Source: Poecilobothrus nobilitatus (Eukaryota > Arthropoda > Insecta > Diptera > Dolichopodidae). From it: a DNA stretch of 64,000 nucleotides. The position numbers were made by a program, and so were the translations under genes. Below are positions 1 through 10,993 of the stretch, piece by piece (position 1 is the stretch's first letter; each line of letters opens with the position of its first letter). The stretch spans positions 105,291,948 to 105,355,947 of the forward strand of contig OX352773.1 in NCBI GenBank assembly GCA_947095535.1. The letters run 5' to 3'. Below the pieces are notes generated by a model, which saw nothing but the letters and a program-made list of their open reading frames with translations, was not told where the DNA came from and did no database searches.

Positions 1-226
1 ACACACGAACACGTTTCAGGTCCGAAAACACATTTTCGATTAGATATCATAGGACTAATTACGGCAAATATGAGCCGATTAATAGAATGTTGATAAATGT
101 GAATCAATACAAAACTATAATAAATATAAACATGAGTAAAGATGTGGTCAAAAAATCACTATTCAAAATAATTCCATAATTGTTCTTCACTATTTTTGTT
201 GTAAAAATTTTGTGAAATATTAAATA

Positions 227-254
227 CTAGTAAAAAAGCCCGTCATACGACGGG
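227..254 (-). mobile_element. possible Helitron-like 3' terminus
   Basis: Read on the minus strand there is a 6-bp stem hairpin (CCCGTC/GACGGG, 4-nt loop, 239-254), then about 12 nt, then CTAG at 227-230, followed by a T. A short hairpin 10-12 nt before CTRR, with a 3' T flank, is the end structure known for Helitrons. No TC 5' end and no Rep/helicase gene was seen, so this rests on structure alone. If real, the element would extend rightwards and could include the tandem array that follows. Confidence 0.3.
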
Positions 255-1008
255 TATAAGTAGAAAAATATAGCTTTTGTGAAAGTTTTCTCAGTTTTAT
301 GAACAATTTAATTTTAGTAAATTTATTCAAATACTTATATGTATTATATTTAGATATTGATAAATGTAAAATTTATTGCTAAAGTGTTTTAAATAATGAA
401 AAACCTCAATGATGCTGTGAAGTAGTTTCTTTCAAAAATGTAATAAAAATGATTATTTAATAAATCTCATCTCTTGTAAATTTCTTTGTCAAGCTTTGGA
501 TTAAAAAACCAAAGGTTGGATTAAAAACCAATGGTAAATAAATTTTTGCCAATAGTAACAAAAATTTTCGCTTCGAAAAAAATACAGTATCAAACTTTAT
601 AATTTTGAAACTAAACTACACTGATCTGATGCATTTACCTAATTATAATATATAGTACACTTGTTATATTTTTCTATGGTTGCCATAGCAAATGCTTCAA
701 AACTTTCTTTGTTATATTTTTCAAACAAATTTTTACTCTATCCGTAATAATATTCTGTCTCTTTATCTATCGCTTTCTCTACAAAATCTTCACACCGTAA
801 GTTTTACGCACCTTTTATGTAAAACAATAAAAATTGGCTGTGCATATAATGTTGAAGTTTTAGAAAATAAAAATCATAAAAGAAGCATAAAATTAAGAAA
901 ATGTTACACATTCAAAATTTAATTGAAAATTGTGATTCTATAATTTAAATTGCGCTCCTTTAAAAGCTTTGGTTTTACGCACCGCTTTATTTTTTTATAA
1001 TTTCTACT
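255..1008. other. AT-rich non-coding stretch
   Basis: No coding signal. From about 780 the sequence resembles degraded units of the following tandem array (for example 'ttttacgcacc' near 803 and 975), so the array may have a decayed left shoulder. Confidence 0.5.
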
Positions 1009-3912
1009 TAAAAATGCAACTCTTTAAAAACTTTGATTTATGCACTGCCTTGTTTTTTCATTCTTTTTATAGCATAACATTTTAATTCTTTTTTTCTATC
1101 TGTTATGTACCTAAATATCAGATGTACGTTTCTTTCTTTTCATAGTATAACATTTAATATTTCTTTTTTCTATCTGTTATGTACGTAAATATCAGAGGTA
1201 TGTTTTTTTCAATTAAAATCATAACATTTTAATAGTTCTTTTTTTCTTTAAAAATATTTAAAAACAGTCAAAGTAACATTTTTTGTTCTCTTTTTTTTCT
1301 ATTCCTTTTTATTTTGCTTCGCAGTATTACATTTATTTTTTTTTTGTTTTCTGTTATTTACGTACGCTAAGTATTTCTTTTATTTTTTTTAAATATTAAA
1401 TTTATACATACAGTCTATTTAAAAAATTTAAATTATAACCTATAGAACATTTTGAATTTTTTTTTGTTCGTTTATGTTTACCGTCCATTCATATTAATAA
1501 CTGTTGCCTATATAAAAAATAATAAATCTATAATAAATCTAATATATGTATACCCCTATTTTTATTCATATATCTATATTATGGGCTAAACTTCTGATTC
1601 TAAAATTGTACTATATTATGGCAAAATTTTTAAAAAATTAAGAAAATGTTACTTAGCAAAATTTAAATAAAAATATTATTGCAATTTTATAATATTCTAT
1701 TTAAAAATCCGAGCCTTTAAAAACTTTGATTTATACACTGCCTTGTTTTTTCTTTCTTTTAATAGCATAACATTTTGATATTTCTTTTTTTCTATCTGTT
1801 ATGTACCTCAATATCAGATGGACTTTTTATTCTTTTCATAGCATAACATTTTTTTGTTTCCTTTTTCTATCTGTTATGTAGGTACGTAAATATCAGACGT
1901 ATGTTTTTTTCTTTAAAAATCATAACATTTTAATAGTTCTTTTTTTCTTTAAAAATATTTAAAAACAATCAAAGTAACATTTTTGTTCTCTTTTTTTTCT
2001 ATTCGTATTTATTATTCTTCGCAGTATTACATTTTACTTTTTTTTTTTGTTTTCTGTTATTTTTTTTAAATATTAAATTTATACATCAGTCTATTTAAAA
2101 AATATAAATTATAACCTATAGAACATTCTGAATTTTTTTTTTGTTCGTTTATGTTTACCGTCCATTCATTCATATAAATAACTGTTGCCTATATAAAAAT
2201 TAATAAATCTATAATAAATCTATAATAAATCTAATATATGTATACCCATATTTTTATTCATATATCTCTATATTATGGGCTAAACTTCTGATTCTAAAAT
2301 TGTACTATATTATGCCAAAATTTTTAAAAAATTAAGAAAATGTTACTTAGCAAAATTTAAATAAAAATATTATTGCAATTTTATAATGTTCTACTTAAAA
2401 ATGCGAACCTTTAAAAACTTTGATTTATACACTGCTTTGTTTTTTCTTTCTTTTCATAGCATAACATTTTGATATTTCTTTTTTTCTATCTGTTATGTAC
2501 CTCAATATCAGATGGACTTTTCGTTCTTTTCATAGCATAACATTTTTTTTTTCCTTTTTCTATCTGTTATGTAGGTACGTAAATATCAGACGTATGTTTT
2601 TTTTCTTTAAAATCATAACATTTTAATAGTTCTTTTTTTCATTAAAAATATTTAAAAACAATCAAAGTAACATTTTTGTTCTCTTTTTTTTCTATTCGTT
2701 TTTATTTTTCTTCGCAGTATTACATTTTACTTTTTTTTTTTTGTTTTCTGTTATTTTTTTTAAGTATTAAATTTATACATCAGTCTATTTAAAAAATATA
2801 AATTATAACCTATAGAATTTTTTTTTTGTTCGTTTATGTTTACCGTCCATTCCGTCCAACTGTTGCCTATATAAAAATTAATAAATCTATAATAAATCTA
2901 ATATATGTATACCCATATTTTTATTCATATATCTCTATATTATGGGCTAAACTTCTGATTCTAAAATTGTACTATATTATGCCAAAATTTTTAAAAAATT
3001 AAGAAAATGTTACTTAGCAAAATTTAAATAAAAATATTATTGCAATTTTATAATGTTCTACTTAAAAATCCGAACCTTTAAAAACTTTGATTTATACACT
3101 GCCTTGCTTTTTCTTTCTTTTCATAGCATAACATTTTGATATTTCTTTTTTTCTATCTGTTATGTACCTCAATATCAGATGGACTTTTCGTTCTTTTCAT
3201 AGCATAACATTTTTTTTTTCCTTTTTCTATCTGTTATGTAGGTACGTAAATATCAGACGTATGTTTTTTTCTTTTAAAATCATAACATTTTAATAGTTCT
3301 TTTTTTCTTTAAAAATATTTAAAAACAATCAAAGTAACATTTTTGTTCTCTTTTTTTTCTATTCGTTTTTATTTTTTTCGCAGTATTACATTTTACTTTT
3401 TTTTTTTTTGTTTTCTGTTATTTTTTTTAAATATTAAATTTATACATCAGTCTATTTAAAAAATATAAATTATAACCTATAGAACATTCTGAATTTTTTT
3501 TTTGTTCGTTTATGTTTACCGTCCATTCATTCATATAAATAACTGTTGCCTATATAAAAATTAATAAATCTATAATAAATCTATAATAAATCTAATATAT
3601 GTATACCCATATTTTTATTCATATATCTCTATGTTATGGGCTAAACTTCTGATTCTAAAATTGTACTATATTATGCCAAAATTTTTAAAAAATTAAGAAA
3701 ATGTTACTTAGCAAAATTTAAATAAAAATATTATTGCAATTTTATAATGTTCTACTTAAAAATACGACCCTCTAAAAACTTTGATTTATACACTGCCTTG
3801 TTTTTTCTTTCATTTCATAGCATAACATTATAATATTTATTGTTTTCTATCTGTTATATGGGTAAATATCAGATGTACGTTTCTTTCTTTTCATAGTATA
3901 ACATTTGTTAAA
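1009..3912. repeat. tandem array, ~694-bp period, about 4 units
   Basis: The landmark 'ctttgatttat' recurs at 1031, 1724, 2418, 3085 and 3779. The spacings are 693, 694, 667 and 694 bp; the third unit is shortened by small deletions. Each unit carries, in order, two diverged ~80-bp subrepeats ('catagcataacatttt ... ctatctgttatgta ... atatcag'), a T-rich block with 'cgcagtattacattt', a 'tttaccgtccattc' block, 'gggctaaacttctgattc', and an A-rich tail. Units 2-5 are nearly identical and the first is more diverged. There is no open frame. This could be a satellite in its own right or the internal repeats of a DINE/Helitron-type element. Confidence 0.9.
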
Positions 3913-4175
3913 TTAACATTTAACATAACAGTAGGGCACGCTACTCAGCAGCAGCAACTTGTCTTTTATTATATTTAGATAAGTAAATATACATTTTTTT
4001 TTTTATAAAATAAATTTTGCTTTGTATAACTTTAATATTAATTTTAGATTAAGTATAATTATCTAAATTTAATATGTAAATACTTGAATTAAGTAATAAA
4101 TAAATAAATAAATAAGTTTCGAAATACATGGCTTCAAACTTTGATTTCGTTTTACTAAAACTATACTCAAAACAA
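3913..4175. other. AT-rich spacer with ATAA microsatellite
   Basis: Non-coding. It contains a short (aata)n run near 4097-4115. No recognised element. Confidence 0.5.
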
Positions 4176-4347
4176 AACCCTAGTAGGAGTGGGTTATCTA
4201 TATTTTTTTTGTTTTACATACGACAATCATTTATCCACACGACGAAATTTAGAAGTAGCATAAATTGTCCAGCCAGAACGTTGAAATGTATAAATGAGGT
4301 CATATGTAAAACAAAAAAATATAGATAACCCACTTCTACTAGGGGTT
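4176..4347. repeat. 172-bp element with long inverted repeats (hairpin)
   Basis: The left arm (4176-4220, beginning 'aaccctagtaggagtgg') is the reverse complement of the right arm (4303-4347, ending 'cttctactaggggtt') over about 45 bp with two or three differences. The loop is about 82 bp. Such long arms suit a short MITE or foldback element. A transcribed form would make a long hairpin RNA. No target-site duplication is evident. Confidence 0.75.
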
Positions 4348-4403
4348 ACAGAGGCAAAAGCAGATGAAAAAATAGATTAATTCAACCAACATTTTTCAAA
4401 TAT

Positions 4404-4634
4404 ATGAGAAACGTTGGCAAAAACCTCGGAACAGAAATATTCTACACAAAAAGAAAAACCAAAACGACTTTCAATTTTAAAGAAATCACAAAAACCATTA
4501 CCTACAATAAAATAAAAATACAAATTCATTATTCAGTAGATAAGTATAATACTCTCATATGTTGTAATGATTTGATGGGCAATAATATTACTCAAATAAT
4601 AAACAAATCTTTACATGAAAGATTTGTACCATGA
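4404..4634 (+). CDS. unrecognised short ORF (76 aa)
   Basis: A small ATG-initiated frame with a lysine/threonine-rich, mixed composition less repetitive than the surrounding AT-rich sequence. It includes a 'ICCNDLMGNN' stretch. No known domain was recognised. It begins 57 bp right of the hairpin element and may be a fragment of a mobile element. It may also be chance. Confidence 0.2.
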   Translation: MRNVGKNLGTEIFYTKRKTKTTFNFKEITKTITYNKIKIQIHYSVDKYNTLICCNDLMGNNITQIINKSLHERFVP

Positions 4635-4789
4635 AGGCGTGGTGATTGAAAATAACACAGCGGTTTAAAATAACACACTTTTTTATTCTTCATATCTCAA
4701 AAACGATTAGAGATAGAGAAAAAGTTATTAAGTACTAATTATAGGGCTTGAAAAGCTGTCTCGAAATATGCTATTAAAAGTACCACAAA

Positions 4790-5131
4790 TACAGGGTGTT
4801 CAAAAGAAAATTGATTTTGAAACATAATTTTTTCATTTTAAATCATTTTAAACATCCATAACTTTGTAACTGGATATAAATATGGAATCATTAGACCATA
4901 AAAATTAAAGCTAATAACTTACTCTACAAATATATTTTTTTTTAACTCTCTATAGTAAGCCGTTCAAAAGTTGTAGAGTTTTTTATGAAAAGTCTCTAAA
5001 AAATCTTTAACCCCTCATATTATCTCGAAAAGGATCCAGAATAGACCCTCCCCTCCAATACAATTTTTTGTTCGTCTCGGTATTCCCGATCACCCATTTG
5101 AAAAAGACCATCGAGTTGGAAACACCCTGTA
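4790..5131. mobile_element. mariner/Tc1-type MITE (~340 bp)
   Basis: The left end reads TA-CAGGGTGTT (4790-4800) and the right end AACACCCTG-TA (5121-5131). These are matching inverted termini flanked by TA, the usual target duplication of mariner/Tc1-type elements. The interior is non-coding, so this is a non-autonomous copy. Confidence 0.65.
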
Positions 5132-5413
5132 TATACGAGTACATGTGTATAATAAGACAAAAAAAAAGGATTTTTTTATTGTTTTTATTGCTTTAAAAAA
5201 AATGTTCGTTCAATTAGTTCAAGAATTACAATTTTGTAAATAATCACTTAAAGTATATTATATTCAAAATAAAATATATTAAAGTTATCATTTTGAGTTA
5301 AGTTAAGTTATCACTTAAGCTACTAAATTTTTGTCACAGAAAAAATTAACATGTATTATTTAAATAATAAAATTTTATATAATATTTTTAAATTTGTAAT
5401 TAAGATTACTTAG

Positions 5414-5791
5414 AACCAAACGCAAATTTGGAATTAGATCTTAGAGCTAAATCTGAGCGACATTTTGAGTTCACACAAAATTTAGAATCAAAATTAGAAT
5501 CTGAACTTCCAGCAGAGTACAATTTAGTAAATGAATCGAATCTGAAATCGAAGCCGGAAGCGGAACCAACAGCAGAACCAACATATAAAGTAGAACAGGA
5601 ATCGCTATTGAACTTCGAATCAAAAATTCGACTAGAACCTTTTTCGGAATCTGAACCTACCTCAACATTACAATCAGCTTTAAAACCAGCAATAATAAAG
5701 GACCAAGAGGCAGTTTACCAACGAGAAATACATTTTAAGTCCGAATTATATTCAGAAACTGAAAGTGTACCCAAATCGTTTATGAAAAATG
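5414..5791 (+). CDS. DOMON membrane protein gene, exon with Glu/Ser/Pro-rich linker
   Basis: The frame is open from 5404, with an acceptor-like 'acttag' before 5414 and a good donor 'g|gtatgt' at 5792. The exon leaves phase 1 and joins the next exon (6155) to form an Asp codon. It encodes about 126 residues rich in Glu, Ser, Pro and Lys, with repeated 'ESE/EPT/SEP' patterns. This looks like a disordered linker rather than a fold. Its polypyrimidine tract is weak. The next exon seems to begin inside a DOMON fold whose first half is not here, so this exon may be a cassette or alternative exon. The start codon and earlier exons are not visible. Confidence 0.5.
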
Positions 5792-6154
5792 GTATGTTCA
5801 AAAAATTTTATTTTAGTAAATCAGTTTAGTTTAGATAATAGTCATAGAGATTTTCATTAAATTGAAATATTCTTTTCAGTTACATTTTAACTTCTATACA
5901 AATAATAAATAATAAAGTAATAGTCCATCTGTTACGAAATTAATAATCTAGCCCTATTCGAAATTAAATAGAAATTGAATTTGATTAACAATAATGTAGA
6001 AATGCTATAAAATAGAACTTAGATTATCCTATGCATTAATTTTTTTTTTATGGAACTTAAAGTCAAGCAAACTGGATGTAATACTAAGACTAAAATAATT
6101 TTCGAAAATCTTAAGTTCTCACAATAATTTATTAATTTTTCTTATGTATTTTAG

Positions 6155-6598
6155 ACCAACAATTACCAAACCTGAATTTATATACTCCACGACATGATTT
6201 TCATAGAATGGATTGTACGGATATTATAATTGGGAGTGCTCGTGGTTTAGCGAGCCGAGTTGGTGATTATTATACGCGAGATAGATCTACCCCGCAACAT
6301 GATGAATTTTATGGCGGTAAATCAGATTTAACATTAGGGACTGGTTTTGAGGAAAATGGTGTTACAACTATTATTTTCCGTAAAAAATTAGATTCTAAAG
6401 AATTATCTGATCATAGTTTATTTGACGATTTAATTCATGTTATTTGGGCTAAAGGACAAGAGTTAACACGATATGTGCACAAGCCATTGTCAGGGTTAGA
6501 AAAAGAAATCTCAGCTATTCCCAACTTTTACCAACCGGATGAATTGAAATATCATGGTCATGGTTTACAAAGAGGTGTAACGCAAATAAATTTCTTTG
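6155..6598 (+). CDS. DOMON membrane protein gene, exon: second half of a first DOMON-like unit
   Basis: The acceptor 'tattttag' ends at 6154 and the donor 'g|gtaaat' starts at 6599, leaving phase 1. The exon encodes about 148 residues. The segment from 'RMDCTDIIIGSARG' through 'RVGDYYTRDRSTPQ' to 'LIHVIWAKGQE' has the pattern of the back half of an insect DOMON domain (beta-sandwich, haem- or sugar-binding) as in Skeletor and CG14681-type proteins. The family link is from memory of the pattern. The protein is probably secreted or extracellularly exposed, given the C-terminal membrane anchor in later exons. Confidence 0.85.
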
Positions 6599-6651
6599 GT
6601 AAATTTTAATCATTTACGTTTTAAATTAAATTAATTTATTGTAAATTGTAG

Positions 6652-7067
6652 AGAAAAAATATAACTATAAAGAAAGTGCTGGAACGGAGAATATTATAGA
6701 CAATGAATGTTTCGGCCATTGGCAACACCCAAAAATATGCTCAGTTGAAAAACATGATTGCGACTATTATGTACACTGGCAAACAATTGGAAAGGGGGAC
6801 GAAATGCGCTGGTACATTGAAACAAAGAGTACATATACATGGACTGGTATTGGTTTTAGCAATGATGATAAAATGTCCCAAACCGATGCAATTATTGGTT
6901 GGGTGGATTCAAAAACTGGTAGGCCATTTTTAATGGATACTTGGATTAACGGGTATTCGGCCCCTAGATTAGATGATAGTCAAGATATTTATAACGCATC
7001 AGGAAGAATTGAAAAAGGTGTGACAATACTAGAATTTACACGTAAAAGAATTAGCGGTGATGAGAAG
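6652..7067 (+). CDS. DOMON membrane protein gene, exon: DOMON domain
   Basis: A 53-bp intron precedes this exon. The split Glu codon (g|ag) restores the frame. It encodes a clear DOMON domain: paired cysteines and His-Trp ('CFGHWQHPKIC', 'CDYYVHWQ'), then 'TWTGIGFS', 'KMSQTDAIIGWVD', 'PFLMDTWINGYSAP' and 'DIYNASG', ending in 'TILEFTRKR'. The Met in KMSQTD sits where DOMON/cytochrome b561-like domains place a haem ligand (family knowledge). The exon ends in phase 0 at 'aag|gtaatt'. Confidence 0.9.
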
Positions 7068-7134
7068 GTAATTTAAAATAGAAATATGTATTTGTTTAAA
7101 AATTTTAAGACTTTTATTTTAAATCATTGTTAAG

Positions 7135-7282
7135 GATTTTTCCTTCACTGAAGATCACTGCTTATACCTAATATTTCCAGTAGTAGGGGGTGCTTTCAAT
7201 GCTGTAAACAAAAAAATAAAAAAGCATGAACAAATTCCAACAGTCACACCAACTAAAGTTTGCTTAAAATCCTGTGGTAAAC
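7135..7282 (+). CDS. DOMON membrane protein gene, exon: end of DOMON and Cys tail
   Basis: A 67-bp phase-0 intron precedes this exon (acceptor 'ttgttaag'). It encodes 'DLSFTEDHCLY', 'FPVVGGAFNAVNKKI' and 'KVCLKSC', the tail that follows the DOMON in Skeletor-like proteins. It ends 'aaac|gtaagt', a strong donor, in phase 1. The downstream intron is 45.7 kb. The next exon starts with two bases that complete a Gln codon (c|aa). Confidence 0.88.
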
Positions 7283-8113
7283 GTAAGTATATTAAGTATA
7301 AAACTGTCACAAATATTTTACAATCGACTTTCTCGTAGACTAGTTTAACAACATACATATGTCAATATTATAGAAAAGAATATGCATTTATTTTTTTTTT
7401 TAAATTGGTTTTTCTAATAATCTCAAAAAATTACAGAAATTGCATTTTTTTATTGTTGTTAATTTATTGATAATTTTATTGCTAAAGACAAATGTTAATC
7501 TAAAAATTATTAACAAAATTAATAAATGAAATAAAACTAATGATGTGAAATGTCAGCCGCACGCAAGTGCTATTTTATGTTTACTATAAAGGAAATACTT
7601 TGCAGCCCCCGTTAATTTGTTTTATCGCTTTTCCTATTGGTTTCTAAAATTCATCCACTATTTCGATTTGTGTTATATACAAAAGTTCTTTCGTTTATAC
7701 CCAGAAATAAAAATAAAAATGTTAGATCTAGTTTCGTGGCGGCCAATTAACTGCACCACCTTTCCAATATGACGGTTAAAATAATGCATTCTTCTTTGTA
7801 AAATACAACCATCTTGAATCAACCAAACAACAAATAAAATGTAATTAAAATGAGATTAAAATGAGATTAAAAAAAATTTGTTTTTTTTATTGTTTATCAT
7901 AAAATTTTATATTGTGTTATAAATTGTTTGAATGATTTTTTTCGTGAAATTTTAGTGTTTATCTATATTTACATTTTTAATATTATAAAAAAAAATAAGT
8001 ATACATATCTACATGTAACATGATCTATATTTGTTATCATACCAAAAAGAAAAATTTAAACAAGTAAATTATATGACCAGACGGCTACGGCTAATGACTT
8101 AATATAAAAATAT
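7283..8113. other. intron sequence, nothing recognised
   Basis: AT-rich and non-coding. There is a short 'aaaatgagatt' duplication near 7848-7868. No element ends seen. Confidence 0.5.
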
Positions 8114-8361
8114 CCGGCCATTGGTGTAGTGGTTGACGCACCGCTTCTCATTCATAAGGGAATGAGAGGTCTCGGGTTCAATTCCCGGCTGGGTACAATA
8201 ATTATAATATAAAAAAAAAAATATTCATATATCGCAATATATAAATACTTAATATATCACATAATATCTCGTACACCCCACATTCCTACCAGGAAACAGG
8301 GGTTATAGCTACCTGGCACATTTATGTAGCACGGTACCTGTATATAAATAAATAAATATAA
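8114..8361 (+). mobile_element. tRNA-derived SINE-like element
   Basis: It has an excellent Pol III internal promoter: box A TGGTGTAGTGG (8122-8132) and box B GGTTCAATTCC (8175-8185). The T-arm is well paired and the anticodon arm rearranged. The acceptor arms (near 8115-8121 and 8188-8194) do not pair properly, so it is not a working tRNA gene. A tRNA-unrelated body follows, and the element ends in a (taaa)n tail near 8341-8360, as SINEs do. Confidence 0.65.
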
Positions 8362-8879
8362 AAATAATATATAAATTAGGCTAAGTTTTTTTTTTTAAAT
8401 ATGAATTAATAAAAAAAAAAAACTTATGATTTCAAAATTTTACAATTTAAAACTAATGATTCTAATAAGAGTCTCGAAAAATGCAAAAATAAAATCTTGA
8501 AAAATCAAGATTATCATAAAATTTTCTTGAGATCTCGAGCGAAAATTTCAAAAATTTTAAAAGATAATTGGTAAAATAATTTTGAAAAACAAATAAAAAA
8601 CCCAAAAAAAAGTTGAACGCTCATTTAATTCATATTATTGAAGTAACCATCTCAAAGCATTTCTCAGCTGGACATGAACCATTAATTCTTATCAAACCAA
8701 AATTTTGCCATTGTAATAATATAAATGAACATTCAAATATCTACGATTTCGGAAGCTATCTATTGATAGAGTAAATTTTTAATTCTCACTCTTCATATTA
8801 TTTATTTTAATAATTATTTTGTTTTTAAATTATTTAGCAAATTTATATATTAAGTTAATGACGTGTGAAGGATTTTTTG
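8362..8879. other. intron sequence, nothing recognised
   Basis: AT-rich, with homopolymer A runs. No coding or repeat structure recognised. Confidence 0.5.
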
Positions 8880-9175
8880 GCAATAAAAATTCTTGCAAAC
8901 CTTTTTATCTTTATTTCGAATAAAGGTACTTTTGCAAATAGTATTTACCATATACCATCGGTGGCAGCAAGTTTTGAAACTAATCTTTCAAATTTTAGGT
9001 TCTTTTTATCATTTTTGTAATAATTGTCAATACTTGTAGATGAAGCTTTACACGAAAGAGATTTTGCACAAAGGTTACATGTAACTATATTTTTATCTTT
9101 ATTTCTTTTCAAAAATTTCCATACTTCTTCGCTTTCAGATTCTGTCCTTTTAAAAGCTAAAGGAATGAAAAGCAA
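8880..9175 (-). pseudogene. BED-type zinc-finger fragment (hAT-like transposase N-terminus)
   Basis: The minus-strand frame 9175-8945 encodes a Trp-containing lead ('SEEVWKFLKRNKDKN') then 'CNLCAKSLSC' and a spacer. This is the front half of a BED finger as found in hAT-type transposases. The expected His pair is lost ('IDNYYKN') and a stop follows 'AATDGIW', although similar sequence ('ICKSTFIR') continues briefly beyond it. It is a truncated, dead fragment. The family call rests on the Cys-X2-Cys pattern and context words. Confidence 0.45.
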
Positions 9176-9234
9176 TTAGCCTCGGTGTTGTATTTATAAA
9201 ATGGATTGGAGATTTTCTTTCGAATCGTTATAAT

Positions 9235-10885
9235 CGGATTATAATAATATTTCAGCTGGCATTTGCAAATACCATTATAAACCTAACTTTTGTTTTTAAA
9301 GGAAACTTGAGCAACTAGTAAAAAAACTAACAAAATACTATTTTATTACTACTTAGTATTACAAATACTTTATATATACTTGATGTTTATTATAATTTAT
9401 TCAATTTGCTTCTATTTCTATTTGAATTGACGTATGCCTACCGAATTCTTTTATTTATTTCTGAGAATATAAAAAAAATTTTATAACTACAGTAACTTAT
9501 ACTGTACTTTATTTTTTTTTTGCGAGAGTACGTGGGAATTATCGAAAAACACTATAAGGGATTGAAAACGAGCACGAGTCCTTTATAAGTGTGTGGGACT
9601 TTAACTCACTAAACATTTTCCTTTTTTGTCCAAAACAATAGGTTATACGACTTTCAGTACTAATGTACTGCATGGTCAGAGAAAGTTGACTTAGGGACTG
9701 AAAATAAATTTTAAATTGACAGGCATATTGTGAACAAAGTTGTTAATATTCACCTTGAATCTTTGGACGTTGTAAATGTAATCATCACCAATTCTGGGGA
9801 ATACATGAGGTGGAAGATGGTTTCGCATTCGCAATGTTCGTACTACAAACGAATTTCCATAAGCCGAATTATGACATCTGGGAATTTGAACTACATAGGA
9901 GTGGGCACCAAAAGCTCTCCTTGTTTCTCTTTGGAATACTTTGAGAGGAGATATCAAACTTTTAATCTCGCTAGAGCAAGAAGCCAACCCTATAAGGTAT
10001 CTATAAAACAGGGTAAGTGTTCCTGTTAGTCGACGGAGGCCGACTGGAGAGAGCGTAGAGGTGACATGGGGATCATTAATTAGACGAATTGCTCTATTTT
10101 TGCTCAAACGAAGCAGCACTTTATCGAGGAATCCAATGCCGTTTTGGAGGCTCCCGGCCAACTATGCCATTGTATTCCATCTTTAGTCTTATATATGCTT
10201 TATAGATATTAAGGAGATCAGAAGATGAAAAGAAGGCTTTCCAACCATACAGGGAACCCATACAGCTAACTGCATCTTTAGCTATACCACAAATATGATT
10301 GGACCAACTTATATTTTGATTTTGATTTAGCTCAAAATATAAGTTGGTCCAATGCCCAAGATGTTGAGCTCACCCGGATGTTGCAAATTTCGCCTTGAAA
10401 AGTTAAAGTAGGGATCGAAGTGTTCCTTTTTCTAGAGACTTCACAGCCTTTGACATAAAATCGGCTCTTTTGATTTTACCCCAATTTGAAATTTTTCCTA
10501 AATCGAGATTTATCTCAAACGAAGCAGAATATTTACTAGCGTTGTCTTCGCAAGAAGCCACGAGGGTCCTGTCGTCTGCAAAATTGTGGATTGGATTGGA
10601 GGTTGTACTTAAAAGATTATTTATTAATATAACAAAAAGTGTCAGAGTAGATGATTGTGCGACACCACCATTAATTTTGAATTGGTCTGAAGAGTAACCA
10701 TTAACCAGGACACCAATCGAACGATTTATATAAACATCAAGTATATATAAAGTATTTGTAATACTAAGTAGTAATAAAATAGTATTTTGTTAGTTTATTT
10801 ACTAGTTGCTCAAGTTCCTTTTAAAAACAAAAGTTAAGTTAATAATGGTAGTTGCAGATGCCAGCTGAAATATTATTATAATCCG
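9235..10885. repeat. inverted repeat arms (~155 bp) flanking a LINE fragment
   Basis: The left arm 9235-9390 and right arm 10731-10885 are reverse complements at roughly 93% identity. They share 'cggattataataatatttc' at the outside and 'acttgatgttta' at the inside. The interior holds a 5'-truncated LINE on the minus strand. The structure would fold back on itself. It could be a foldback element with a LINE insertion, or two opposed copies of one repeat. Confidence 0.8.
9511..10730 (-). mobile_element. CR1/jockey-like LINE fragment (3' part)
   Basis: Its minus-strand frame (10161-9691) matches, word for word in places, the C-terminal region of the LINE at 55.6-58.7 kb: 'NRAIRLINDP', 'LTLFYRYLIG' and 'PLKVFQRETRRA'. 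An FADD-like polymerase motif region lies further 5' near 10570-10580, with a broken frame. A T-run at 9511-9521 is the poly(A) tail of a minus-strand copy. The right side stops where the inverted arm begins. A 22-bp internal fold-back (10298-10353) interrupts the coding sequence. Confidence 0.8.
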
Positions 10886-10993
10886 AAAACATGAAAATCA
10901 TTTAATATAGAACGTAGCAAAAAACGTAACAAATAGAAATAGAAGTCAATACCTTAAAATAAAAGAAAAGAAAATAGAATAAATTTTGTAAAT

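Noticed and set aside
1009..3912. A CRISPR array
   Set aside because: The repeats are about 694 bp with no short repeat-spacer structure, and the context is a eukaryotic genome.
8114..8195. A functional tRNA gene
   Set aside because: Boxes A and B are good, but the acceptor arms do not pair and the anticodon arm is rearranged. A long non-tRNA body and a (taaa)n tail follow, so a SINE fits better.
9691..10161. A host gene of 156 residues
   Set aside because: The protein matches the C-terminal region of the LINE at 55.6-58.7 kb, so it is a retrotransposon fragment.
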